From CAVQOB01 sp963714325 (lineage in GTDB: Bacteria; Pseudomonadota; Alphaproteobacteria; Rhizobiales; Hyphomicrobiaceae), in assembly GCA_963714325.1 (NCBI GenBank), contig CAVQOB010000035.1:248001-312000 (forward strand): 64,000 bases of DNA. Direction: 5' to 3'. Positions 49,962 through 59,006 of this stretch are shown here, piece by piece (the stretch's first letter is position 1; every line of letters begins with the position of its first letter). The translations under genes were made by a program, and so were the position numbers. The notes beneath the pieces were generated by a model. The model ran no database searches, was not told where the DNA came from, and saw only the letters and a program-made list of their open reading frames with translations.

Positions 49962-50354
49962 ATGACCACGCCACTTGAAATTCATTTTCATGGACTTGAA
50001 AAGAGCGAGGCGATCGAGACGCGTGTCCGCGAGAAGGTTGCCAAGCTGCAACGTCATTTTGACCGCATGAGTGCCTGCCGCGTCGTGCTTGAGGCGCCGC
50101 ACCGCAATCCTGCAAAACCCAAGGTCTATCAGGTCAAGATCGAGGTATCGATTCCCGGTCATCAGGCCATCATCGTCACGCACGAGCGCGAGGGTGCGCA
50201 CGCCCAAGAGGATTTGGGCTTGGCCATTCGCGACGCCTTCGAGGTTGCGACGCGGCGGGTCGACGATGTCGCCGCAAAGATGTCATCGCGGACCAAGCAG
50301 GAACGTGGCCGCCGCCGCCCCGCGCCACTCGCCAACGGCCGCGCCGAAGAGTAG
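49962..50354 (+). CDS. Ribosome hibernation/HPF-like protein (RaiA family)
   Basis: A protein of 130 residues. It begins LEIHFHGLEKSEAIETRVRE and has KVAKLQRHFDRMSACRVVLE and VYQVKIEVSIPGHQAIIV, which match the beta-alpha-beta-beta-beta-alpha fold of HPF/RaiA proteins that bind the 30S decoding site in resting cells. It is of the short type, but it carries a basic tail (MSSRTKQERGRRRPAP). AAGGGA precedes the ATG. Its stop touches the stop of the convergent DUF459 gene. It is not next to rpoN, the usual place for the long-form gene. Confidence 0.85.
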   Translation: MTTPLEIHFHGLEKSEAIETRVREKVAKLQRHFDRMSACRVVLEAPHRNPAKPKVYQVKIEVSIPGHQAIIVTHEREGAHAQEDLGLAIRDAFEVATRRVDDVAAKMSSRTKQERGRRRPAPLANGRAEE

Positions 50355-51779
50355 TCAGGTTTTGGGTGGCACTGGTCCGCGCGCTGGCTGACGTGCCGGT
50401 GGTGACTGTGCCGCTGGCCTCGCAGCTGGCGCCGCGACGGGTGCCGGCGCCACGATCGCCAGATCCTTGCGCGGCCACGCGTGATCGTCGGCACGGCCTG
50501 GCTTCGACGCCAGCCGCTCGCCTTTGACCAGCACCGTGTTGGGTGCGGACCGTCGCGCCGAGACCGGGCCTGTTACATTGTCAGTGAGTGCTGACATCGT
50601 GCTGACGACCGTCAACCCATCGCCAATGTCGTCGATCAGCCCTTCGGCGACGGATGGCACGGCGCGCTCGGCCACTTCGCGTCGAGTCACGAGCGCCACC
50701 ACAGCGCCCGTCAAAGCCGGCCGCACAATATCAAGTGTCAGCGTTTCTTCGCGATTACCCGCGCCGATGGTGCGAAACGAAATGCGACTGTTGTCTGCCT
50801 TCTGATCGCCGGTGGTATCGACGGCGACCGGCACCGGCGCAGTCGATTGGGCCTTGGGTTGACCGGCGACGCGTTGCTCTTTGACGGTCGCGCTTTTGCT
50901 GCCGGCAGCGGCCAACTGACCGGCGGCCTTCGCCGGGTTGATCTTGTTCTGCTCAATGTCAGATCCGGCGAGCGGGATTGCGCGCTCGGCCTTGGCCTGT
51001 GCCATGTCGCGGCGTATCTCGCTCTCGACGAAGTGGGCGAGCTTGCGATTGCCGATGCTCGTGAACATGATGCCGTCACCGTCGCGCAATTTCTGCCGTG
51101 CGCCGCTGAGATCAGGACCGAATTGGCTGAAATCGCCGTTCTCGTCAGCAAAACCTTCAGAAACGTCGATGAAGCGCACGCCGTTTTGCAGCGCGCGCTC
51201 GCGCATCACTTCGGTAATAATCGCCGCATCGCGATTAACGCCGGTATTGCGCATGATCGGCTGCCCGACCAGGTAGACCGCCATCGAACGCTTCTTCAGC
51301 GCTTTCAGCAACCGATCGACGCGACGACCATATTCGCTCTGCCATTCCTCCGAGGTCATCTGCAACGGCCTTACATTGCTGCTGATCCGGATCGACGCGC
51401 GGTCGCCAAAGCCGAGCATCACCACACCGATATGCACGACCTCCCGCGAAAGTTCCTCGCCTTTGATTTCCTCGTCGTGTTCGGGCCGCACGAGTGCGCC
51501 GAATGGACGATGCTTCTTGGCGATCTGCAGCCCGCGCTCGTTGGGGAACGCCTCGATCAAGCCGGCCAGCAGACCTTCGGCAAAGACGTCGCCATAGACC
51601 TGCAATTTATAGGTGTCGGCTTCCGGGAACGGCGTGACATAGCTGATACCAGAGCCACTGGAGTCCTCCTGCTGGGCACGCGGCGATGTCGGCGCCAGCA
51701 GCAGGATCGCAGCCAGAACCAAAGCCGCCATCCATTTCGAAGAATTGACTATCACGGCGCTCATCAACCCAAGTCCCAT
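50355..51779 (-). CDS. DUF459 SGNH-type secreted protein
   Basis: A protein of 474 residues with an N-terminal signal peptide (WMAALVLAAILLLAPTSP). The DUF459 core runs from about residue 55 (ADTYKLQVYGDVFAEGLLAG) through VVHIGVVMLGFGDRASIR, VYLVGQPIMRN and FIDVSEGFADENGDF to GIMFTSIGNRKLAHFVE, an SGNH-like pattern where the usual serine reads GDV, so catalysis is doubtful. A Pro/Ala-rich tail of about 150 residues ends the protein. An internal ATG at 51764 is also possible. It lies 70 bases downstream of two lytic transglycosylase genes, an arrangement that suggests cell-wall work. Confidence 0.8.
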   Translation of the reverse strand: MGLGLMSAVIVNSSKWMAALVLAAILLLAPTSPRAQQEDSSGSGISYVTPFPEADTYKLQVYGDVFAEGLLAGLIEAFPNERGLQIAKKHRPFGALVRPEHDEEIKGEELSREVVHIGVVMLGFGDRASIRISSNVRPLQMTSEEWQSEYGRRVDRLLKALKKRSMAVYLVGQPIMRNTGVNRDAAIITEVMRERALQNGVRFIDVSEGFADENGDFSQFGPDLSGARQKLRDGDGIMFTSIGNRKLAHFVESEIRRDMAQAKAERAIPLAGSDIEQNKINPAKAAGQLAAAGSKSATVKEQRVAGQPKAQSTAPVPVAVDTTGDQKADNSRISFRTIGAGNREETLTLDIVRPALTGAVVALVTRREVAERAVPSVAEGLIDDIGDGLTVVSTMSALTDNVTGPVSARRSAPNTVLVKGERLASKPGRADDHAWPRKDLAIVAPAPVAAPAARPAAQSPPARQPARGPVPPKT

Positions 51780-51849
51780 GGCATTCGTTGTTCCAGGCCC
51801 GTCTTAGTCACAACCTTTACCGCTTACCGCAATTCTGGCAATGCCGCGA

Positions 51850-53118
51850 TCATGGCTTTGCCTCGCCGCGCAGGCGCTCGACCAGAGCCGAGCCGGGATA
51901 GCCGTCCTCTGTCAGGCCGCGCGCCCTCTGAAAGGCCCGAACAGCCGCCCGTGTCTGCGACCCGATGACGCCGTCGACGGCGCCAGCATCAAAGCCCGCT
52001 CGCTGTAACAACGTCTGCAACTCCTCCCGCTCCGCACGGGATAGCGACTTGTCATCCGCGGGCCAGCCCCGCGCTAAGGCGTCTCCACCCGTCAGCCGGT
52101 CGGCCAGATGCCCGACAGCCAGCGCATAGGGAATTGCCCGATTATAGCGCAAGATCACCTTGAAGTTTGCCGACACCAGAAAGGCCGGGCCGCCAGCCCC
52201 TGCCGGCAGGATGAGTTGCAGCGACCCCAATGTGGCCGGCAACGGCCGCGGATTGATCGCCACGACACCCAGGGCGTGCCACTGCTCCAAGAGCCGCGAC
52301 ACATCGGGTCCGGAGCTACCGAAATCGAATGCGTCGGGCAATCGCACTTCGAAACCCCACGGCACACCCATCACCCAACCCGACGCTTTCAGATAGTTTG
52401 CAGCCGACGCCAACGCGTCGATTGGCGTGGTCCAAAGATCGCGCTTACCGTCGCCGTCGAAATCAACGGCGAAGCGCTGAAATGTCGACGGCATGAATTG
52501 GGTGTGCCCCATGGCGCCGGCCCACGAGCCGAGCATCAGCTCCGGCGTGATGTCGCGCCGATCGAGGATACTCAGTGCCGCCAGTAGTTCGTCTCGCCAG
52601 AAGGCGCCGCGCCGCGCATCCGTGATGGCCAGTGTTGCCAGAGATCGCACCACCGAGCGCTGGCCGGTCGCCGCACCGTAGCTCGATTCAATCCCCCAGA
52701 TCGCCAGCAGGATTTGTCGTTCGACGCCGTGCTTGGCTTCGAGCGCATCGAGCAAGGTTGAGAGCTCCACGATTTTCTCACGGCCGCCAGCGATGCGCTT
52801 CTCGGACACCAGCAATCCTACGTATTCGCCGGCCGTCTTGGCGAACTCGGGTTGCGATGCATTGAGGCCGGCAATCTCGCCATCGAGCGTCAGATCTTTG
52901 AATGCCGCATCAAAGGTGGAGCGGGAAACGCCGGCCTTCGCGGCGAGCGGCCAAAGGTTCATGACAAACGCCGCCACGTCTGACGCGGCCGTTGCAGTGG
53001 CTGTCGGCAGCTCGACGGCGACCGATGTCTGCGCCATGCCTCTCTCCCCAACGCCAACGACGGCGATCACAACCCATGCCAGCACGCAACGCGCCCACCG
53101 CCCCATCGCCGGCCTCAT
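51850..53118 (-). CDS. Lytic murein transglycosylase, MltB family (second of pair)
   Basis: A protein of 422 residues: signal-like hydrophobic N-terminus (RCVLAWVVIAVVGVG), an SLT_2/MltB-type catalytic domain with the catalytic glutamate in LLAIWGIESSYGAATGQ, and AGAMGHTQFMPSTF, then an EF-hand-like loop DFDGDGKRDLW and a C-terminal peptidoglycan-binding domain (FDAGAVDGVIGSQTRAAVRAF). It cleaves glycan strands with 1,6-anhydro product. The start at 53118 overlaps the stop of the upstream paralogue as ATGA, which fixes it and implies coupling. Confidence 0.93.
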   Translation of the reverse strand: MRPAMGRWARCVLAWVVIAVVGVGERGMAQTSVAVELPTATATAASDVAAFVMNLWPLAAKAGVSRSTFDAAFKDLTLDGEIAGLNASQPEFAKTAGEYVGLLVSEKRIAGGREKIVELSTLLDALEAKHGVERQILLAIWGIESSYGAATGQRSVVRSLATLAITDARRGAFWRDELLAALSILDRRDITPELMLGSWAGAMGHTQFMPSTFQRFAVDFDGDGKRDLWTTPIDALASAANYLKASGWVMGVPWGFEVRLPDAFDFGSSGPDVSRLLEQWHALGVVAINPRPLPATLGSLQLILPAGAGGPAFLVSANFKVILRYNRAIPYALAVGHLADRLTGGDALARGWPADDKSLSRAEREELQTLLQRAGFDAGAVDGVIGSQTRAAVRAFQRARGLTEDGYPGSALVERLRGEAKP

Positions 53119-54368
53119 CGCTGTGCCAGCGCGCGCGTATGCTTCAACACCACCTCGGACGGCCAGCAATCCAGCGCGAGGCCATTGGCTTTCTGATACA
53201 GCCCGATTTGATTGCGGGTGTTCATGCCGGCCTTGCCGTCAATTTTCTCGATGGCATAGCCCTTCACTTTGAGCCGTTCCTGGATCTCTTCGAGCTCGCG
53301 CGTCGTCAACATCTTCGGGCTCGACCAGCGGCCGACGAAATCCCCGCCCCCCGCGATCCGATCAGCCAGATGGCCGACGAACAGCGCGTAGAGATCGGCG
53401 AAATTGTAGCGCTTCAGAACGAGAAAATTCTCGAACGCCAGGAAGGCCGGACCGTGCGTTCCCGCCGGCATTAGAATGAACGCCTGATCATCCAGCTGAT
53501 CGGCGGTGAAGCCTCGGCCATCGGCCCGCGTCACGCCGAGCGCCACCCACTCCTTGAGCGGTCGACCATTGGCAATGCCTTCGTCTAGGCACGACCGGGC
53601 TGCCGGCAATTTGATTTCAGCGCCCCAACTCTTGGCCGTCTGCCACCCCTTCATTTTCAGCTGGTTGGCAGCCGAGGCCAGTGCATCCGGGATTGAATTG
53701 AAAAGATCCGGCCGTCCATTGCCATCGAAATCCAGGGCCGTCGAGTAGAATTCAGTCGGCATGAACTGCGTCAGGCCCATGGCGCCGGCCCACGATGCTT
53801 TCATCGCGGCGCGAGTCACCAACTTGTCTTCCAGCATCTTCAAGGCCGCGATCAGCTCAGCGCGGAACACATCCTTGCGGCGGCCAAGGTAGGCCTGCGT
53901 TGCGAGTACGCGGATCGCGTCGTGTTGCAGCTTATACCCTCCGAACGCCGTTTCGCGTCCCCAAATCGCCAGCACGATATCCGGCGCGACGCCAAGTTTT
54001 GCCTGCACGGCGGCGAGTGTCGGCTTATGTTCGCTCGCCAGCTTGCGACCTTGCGTGGTCAAGCTCTGCAGCAGGCCAAGGTTCAGGTACTCGAGCGGCG
54101 TTTTGGTGAACTCGGCTTGCCCGGACCCGGAGGTCTTGCTTTGGCCGGGCTTGATCAGATCGGGTAAGTTCAGGTCCGGGGTGAGCCTGAGAAAGGCTGC
54201 ATCGAAAGTCGGGCGGGTCACGCCGGATTTTTCCGCGTCCGGCCAGACATTGGCAATGAATGTTTGGAACGCAGCATCGGGAGCCGGTTGCGCCTGCGCG
54301 GGCACACCCGCGAATACTGCGGCAGCGACGACTGCCGCGCGCCAAACCAAAGCCCAACCTCCGACCAT
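53115..54368 (-). CDS. Lytic murein transglycosylase, MltB family (first of pair)
   Basis: A protein of 417 residues with a signal peptide (WRAAVVAAAVFAGVPAQA), the catalytic glutamate in VLAIWGRETAFGGYKLQ, the substrate motif WAGAMGLTQFMPTEF, a DFDGNGRPDLF calcium-like loop and a C-terminal peptidoglycan-binding domain. The ATG at 54368 has GGAG nine bases upstream; longer in-frame openings reach antisense into the ABC-F gene. It is divergent from that gene across about 200 bases. The paralogue downstream shares the whole layout, so the two arose by duplication. Confidence 0.92.
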   Translation of the reverse strand: MVGGWALVWRAAVVAAAVFAGVPAQAQPAPDAAFQTFIANVWPDAEKSGVTRPTFDAAFLRLTPDLNLPDLIKPGQSKTSGSGQAEFTKTPLEYLNLGLLQSLTTQGRKLASEHKPTLAAVQAKLGVAPDIVLAIWGRETAFGGYKLQHDAIRVLATQAYLGRRKDVFRAELIAALKMLEDKLVTRAAMKASWAGAMGLTQFMPTEFYSTALDFDGNGRPDLFNSIPDALASAANQLKMKGWQTAKSWGAEIKLPAARSCLDEGIANGRPLKEWVALGVTRADGRGFTADQLDDQAFILMPAGTHGPAFLAFENFLVLKRYNFADLYALFVGHLADRIAGGGDFVGRWSSPKMLTTRELEEIQERLKVKGYAIEKIDGKAGMNTRNQIGLYQKANGLALDCWPSEVVLKHTRALAQR

Positions 54369-54570
54369 CGCGCCCGTCTCCACGCCCATCCTGGAATCGT
54401 CCAGGATCGGGTTGTCCTTAGCATAACCGCCACCGACATTCATGGCATTCGCGGCCGATTTGCGGCCAGCGGCGCGGCCACCCGAGCCTGCGGCACGGCG
54501 CGCCATGCCGCCATCGCCCCGGTTCATGCCATAAGGCGCCTCAACCTCGCACGCTAGGACCTCGCCGCCG

Positions 54571-56193
54571 ATGATTCGCCTCGACAGCATCAGCAAGCAG
54601 AATGGCCACCAGATTCTCTTCATCGAGGCATCGGCGGCCCTCAACAAGGGCGAGAAGGTCGGCCTCGTCGGCCCCAACGGCGCCGGCAAGACGACGCTGT
54701 TCCGGATGATCACCGGCGAGGAGCAACCCGACGAGGGCCAAGTGGCGGTCGATCGTGGTGCAACCATCGGATACTTCAGCCAGGATGTCGGAGAGATGGC
54801 CGGCAAGAGCGCGGTCGCGGAAGTCATGGACGGCGCCGGTCCGGTCAGTTCGCTCGCGACGGAACTCAAAGCGCTCGAAGTTGCCATGGCCGATCCTGGC
54901 CGCGCCGATGAGATGGAACACCTCGTCGAGCGTTACGGCGAGGTGCAGGCGCGCTTCGATGAACTCGACGGTTACGCCCTTGACGGCCGCGCGCGCGAAG
55001 TGATGGCCGGCCTCAGCTTCAGCCAGGAGTTGATGGACGGTGATGTCGGCAAACTCTCGGGCGGTTGGAAAATGCGCGTCGCACTCGCCCGCATTCTGCT
55101 GATGCGCCCCGACGCGATGCTGCTCGACGAGCCGAGCAACCACCTGGATCTCGAAAGCCTGATCTGGCTCGAGCAGTTCCTCAAAGACTATGACGGCGTG
55201 CTGCTGATGACCTCGCACGATCGTGAATTCATGAACCGCATCGTCACCAAGATCGTTGAGATCGATGGCGGCGGACTGACGACATTCAGTGGCGATTACG
55301 GGTTCTATGAGCAGCAGCGGGCGCTCAGCGAAAAGCAGCAGCAGGCGCAGTTCGAGCGCCAACAAGCCATGCTCGCCAAAGAGATCAAGTTCATCGAACG
55401 CTTCAAGGCGCGCGCGTCACACGCAGCGCAAGTGCAAAGCCGCGTCAAGAAGCTCGAGAAGATCGACCGTGTCGCGCCGCCCAAACGCCGCCAGAAGATC
55501 ATGTTCGAATTCTTGCCGGCGCCACGTTCGGGCGAAGACGTTGTCAGCTTGAAGAACGTCCACAAGGGCTACGGCCAACGGCGCATCTACGATGGACTGG
55601 ACTTCCAGATTCGCCGCCGCGAACGCTGGTGCGTCATGGGAATCAACGGCGCCGGCAAGTCGACACTGCTGAAACTGGTGACCGGCACGACCGCACCGGA
55701 TCAAGGTCAAGTCGCACTCGGTGGCAGCGTCAAGATGGGTTATTTCGCGCAACACGCGATGGAGTTGCTGGACGGCGAAAAAACCGTTTTCCAATCGCTC
55801 GAATATCAGTTCCCGCAAGCGGGGCAGGGTTCATTGCGGGCGCTCGCGGGATGCTTTGGCTTTTCCGGCGACGAAATCGAAAAGCGCTGCCGGGTGCTGT
55901 CGGGTGGCGAAAAGGCGCGCCTTGTGATGGCGCAGATGCTGTTCGATCCGCCCAATTTCCTGGTGCTTGACGAGCCGACCAACCACTTGGATCTCGGCAC
56001 CAAGGAAATGCTGATCAGCGCGTTGGCACAGTACGAGGGCACCATGCTGTTCGTCTCACATGACCGCCACTTCCTGGCAGCCCTCTCCAACCGCGTGCTC
56101 GAACTAACGCCCGATGGCATCCACCAGTACGGCGGCGGCTACACGGAGTACGTCGCGCGCACCGGCTACGAGGCGCCGGGATTACGCGGCTGA
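54571..56193 (+). CDS. ABC-F family ATPase
   Basis: A cytoplasmic protein of 540 residues with two ABC domains and no membrane segments. The first has Walker A GPNGAGKTTLF, signature LSGGWKMR and DEPSNHLD; the second has GINGAGKSTLLK, LSGGEKARL and DEPTNHLD. A charged linker with QQAMLAKEIKFIERFKARAS joins them, the P-site tRNA interaction motif region of ABC-F proteins. ABC-F factors act on the ribosome in translation, or in rescue from stalled states. The exact subfamily is not resolved by eye. The repeat element and galE remnant follow. Confidence 0.93.
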   Translation: MIRLDSISKQNGHQILFIEASAALNKGEKVGLVGPNGAGKTTLFRMITGEEQPDEGQVAVDRGATIGYFSQDVGEMAGKSAVAEVMDGAGPVSSLATELKALEVAMADPGRADEMEHLVERYGEVQARFDELDGYALDGRAREVMAGLSFSQELMDGDVGKLSGGWKMRVALARILLMRPDAMLLDEPSNHLDLESLIWLEQFLKDYDGVLLMTSHDREFMNRIVTKIVEIDGGGLTTFSGDYGFYEQQRALSEKQQQAQFERQQAMLAKEIKFIERFKARASHAAQVQSRVKKLEKIDRVAPPKRRQKIMFEFLPAPRSGEDVVSLKNVHKGYGQRRIYDGLDFQIRRRERWCVMGINGAGKSTLLKLVTGTTAPDQGQVALGGSVKMGYFAQHAMELLDGEKTVFQSLEYQFPQAGQGSLRALAGCFGFSGDEIEKRCRVLSGGEKARLVMAQMLFDPPNFLVLDEPTNHLDLGTKEMLISALAQYEGTMLFVSHDRHFLAALSNRVLELTPDGIHQYGGGYTEYVARTGYEAPGLRG

Positions 56194-56242
56194 TGGTTGG
56201 CAAAAGAAATTATTTTAAAGCGCTGATCACGCGACCAAAAGC

Positions 56243-56386
56243 CGTCATGGCCGCGGAGGCGGCCACCCAAGCGAACCAAACGTGATCACTGTCGGTCGCC
56301 TCGGACCATCGGCGCGAGCAGTAGTTGCAGGGTCGTTTAACGCAAAACTGAACCTTGCTTGGGTGGCCGCCTCCGCGGCCATGACG
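56243..56386. repeat. Palindromic element with perfect 30-bp inverted ends
   Basis: The left arm at 56243-56272 (CGTCATGGCCGCGGAGGCGG and on) is the exact reverse complement of the right arm at 56357-56386, around an 84-base interior without a gene. This MITE-like structure differs from the GTCATCCCGG family. It lies between the ABC-F gene and the galE remnant. Confidence 0.85.
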
Positions 56387-56480
56387 ATACTGCTTTTAGG
56401 TCAGCGACTTGGACCGCCAACACCGGCGATCAATTCGCCGGACACAGTATACCTCCAAGCGCACAAGTCTCGCATCAGGC

Positions 56481-56626
56481 TGCGGAATTCTTGATGCCGA
56501 GATGTTTTTCCCAGGCCAACGCATGGCCGACGATCAGATCGAGATTGTCGTGCTCCGGCTTCCAACCGAGGTCCGCGCGGATCTTGTCGGAGGCCGCGAC
56601 AATGGCCGGCGGATCACCGGGACGGC
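56481..56626 (-). pseudogene. galE 3' remnant (duplicate of the last ~49 codons)
   Basis: About 146 bases encode the same C-terminal residues as the intact galE (from RPGDPPAIVAASDKI to HLGIKNSAA, without a residue change). Compared with the matching part at 57821-57966 there are about eight third-position or leucine-first-position differences, all synonymous. It lacks a start and the rest of the gene. The pattern suggests a remnant of a second, once functional galE or a replaced copy, not a fresh duplication. Confidence 0.85.
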
Positions 56627-56715
56627 ACACCGCAATTGACTGACAACTAGCTCGCATTCATCGTCATCGCTTATACTCTCATGCCCGACTGGCCAATGGT
56701 TCGCCTCACCTTGGA

Positions 56716-57538
56716 TCATCGCTTCTTCGCCAAGTAGGTGTAGTAATTGCACGCCGCAAAAAAGGTGCCGGCTTCCGAAGCACGACGCTGGTGAGCCAAC
56801 CAATGCTCTGCGACATCTTCGACCAAATTGCCGGCCTTGACCGCCATCGGCACAAAGCTTTCCGCAAAGCCGGCAAAAAATGTTGCCCTTCCTGCCTCCG
56901 CGCGAACGGCCGGGATACACTCTACAATGTCGAGGCCATGCTCAGTCAGACTGCCCGCGAGTTGTCGCATCACGTAAGGGTTCGCTACTACAGTGTCGAG
57001 CATCGCCTTTACAATCTTGGCATTGAGTTCATGGTTTCCAGCGCCAAACGAAAGTGACGCGTAGTCACCGTCAAAGATTGCGATAATCTTCCCGCGTTCT
57101 AGAACTCGGGCAGCCTCTGAAATGACAGACGAGGGATCTTTAACATGACTGATCAGTGTATGGGCTACGATGGCATCATACGAATTATCAGACTCGCCGA
57201 GAGCTTGTGAATCTCCGACTCGAAAAGTGAACTCGTTCCGCCACGCCCTCGTTGGATGCAAATTGCTTCGCTGCTTCGATTAATGCGTGACTTGAATCAA
57301 CACCAACAAGTTCACCTTTAAATTCAGCCTCCCTTGCAAGCGACCTCGCAACGACGCCGGTACCGCAGCCCAAATCCAGCAGGCGCTTGCTACCCCCGAG
57401 GTCCATCTTAGCGAGGTATTGTTCGCGCAATCGTACGAAGTCAGTATCTTTGGCGCGAAACTCAAGCCGATCGACGATCCTTTGAATGGTTTCGGCACCA
57501 AGCTCGTCAACGGACTGAAAAACATCGTTGGTGCTCAT
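56716..57538 (-). pseudogene. Class I SAM-dependent methyltransferase gene with a frameshift
   Basis: Two overlapping frames on the minus strand together encode one methyltransferase of about 273 residues. The first half starts at 57538 (MSTNDVFQSVDELGAETIQR; GGAGAG upstream) and carries the SAM motif RLLDLGCGTGVVARSLA. The second half continues in another frame from FRVGDSQALGESDNSYDAIV and ends at 56716 with CNYYTYLAKKR. The join falls at a run of four A (57223-57226), where one extra base would explain the shift. The gene lies between the galE remnant and galE. A sequencing error cannot be excluded. Confidence 0.7.
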
Positions 57539-57816
57539 GCCGCTCTCCATCGCTTTTTTTACGCTGCCGCAATTGATTTTTAACGGACACTCCCGCACGC
57601 AGCTACGGCGTTCATCGGGACGGTCGGAATGGGCCAAAAAGCGTGGATCGTTCCGCCGCACCGAACGCGGTCGGTCTTCCCCATCTCCTGACATGCCACG
57701 ATAGTCTGCACGGGCGACCGAGGCAATAGAACGAGACACATAGGACGAGACACGATCCTGCCGAAGGCCTTACCTAGTAATCCTGCTCCGTTGCTCCCCA
57801 AGCCCCTACAAACGAA

Positions 57817-58809
57817 TCACGCAGCTGAATTCTTGATGCCGAGATGCTTTTCCCAGGCCAGCGCGTGGCCGACGATGAGATCGAGGTTGTCGTGCTCCGG
57901 CTTCCAACCGAGGTCCGCGCGGATCTTGTCGGAGGCCGCGACAATAGCCGGCGGATCGCCGGGGCGGCGTGGACTCATCTTGACGTTTAACGGTTGTCCC
58001 GATACGCGCTTCACCGCATCGAGAACTTCGAGCACGGAATAGCCCTTGCCGTAGCCGCAGTTGAAGACGTCGGACTGCCCGCCGCGCTCGAGATGCTGGA
58101 GTGCTGCGACGTGCGCGCGGGCCAGATCCTTGACGTGGATGTAGTCGCGCACACAGGTGCCATCAGGCGTCGCGTAGTCCGTGCCGAACACCTCCATGCC
58201 CGCGCGCTTGCCAAGCGCCGTCTCGCAGGCGACCTTCAACAGATGCGTCGCACGCGGCGTCGACTGCCCGGTGCGCCCCTGCGGATCGGCGCCGGCGACA
58301 TTGAAGTAGCGCAGCGCCACGTGTTTGATGTCATGCGCCCGCGAGGCATCGCGCAACATGATCTCGGTCATCAGCTTCGACGAGCCGTAGGGCGAGACCG
58401 GATTGAGCTGCGTCGTTTCGCGGACCGGCATCTCCTTGACGTCGCCATAGACCGCCGCCGTCGACGAGAAAATGAAATGCTTGACGCCCGTCACGACGGC
58501 CGCTTCGATCAGCGCACGCGACTTGACGGTGTTATTGTTGTAGTAGCCGAGTGGATCGGCGACCGATTCCGGCACAACGATGGATCCGGCGAAATGGATG
58601 ATCGCCGTCACGCCATAGCGGCGGATGATGGTGCGGGCGAGGTCCTGGTCGCCGATGTCGCCGACCACGAGCCGCGCCGATGCCGGCATCGCCCAGCGAA
58701 AGCCGGTGGTCAGGTTGTCGAGAACGACCACCTCGGCGCCGCCATCGGTCAACTCATGCACCATATGGCTGCCGATATATCCGGCGCCGCCGGTCACAAG
58801 AACGCTCAT
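57817..58809 (-). CDS. galE: UDP-glucose 4-epimerase
   Basis: An SDR-type epimerase of 330 residues that interconverts UDP-glucose and UDP-galactose for cell-surface sugars. The NAD motif is VLVTGGAGYIGSHMV, the catalytic serine/threonine is in IFSSTAAVYGD, and the tyrosine and lysine are in VSPYGSSKLMTE. Further blocks are RYFNVAGADPQGRTG and VRDYIHVKDLARAHV. The start at 58809 has GGGGAAG upstream. It is divergent from galU across about 200 bases, so both may share a control region. Its last 49 codons are duplicated at 56481-56626. Confidence 0.96.
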   Translation of the reverse strand: MSVLVTGGAGYIGSHMVHELTDGGAEVVVLDNLTTGFRWAMPASARLVVGDIGDQDLARTIIRRYGVTAIIHFAGSIVVPESVADPLGYYNNNTVKSRALIEAAVVTGVKHFIFSSTAAVYGDVKEMPVRETTQLNPVSPYGSSKLMTEIMLRDASRAHDIKHVALRYFNVAGADPQGRTGQSTPRATHLLKVACETALGKRAGMEVFGTDYATPDGTCVRDYIHVKDLARAHVAALQHLERGGQSDVFNCGYGKGYSVLEVLDAVKRVSGQPLNVKMSPRRPGDPPAIVAASDKIRADLGWKPEHDNLDLIVGHALAWEKHLGIKNSAA

Positions 58810-59006
58810 AATCTTCCCCTTCATCGTCGGGTCTCGGAACCAAGCCTCGGAACCGGATGGGCTACATACACCAAAGCAGTTAAGCTTTTGCGCTCGAATT
58901 TGCGGCACTGCGGCATCTGACCCCTACGCCGTTAGGCCCTCTACGGTATACAAGGGCCGTGCCACGACACCCATGCCCGGATATCGGGTAATCCGGAGAT
59001 CACGCA

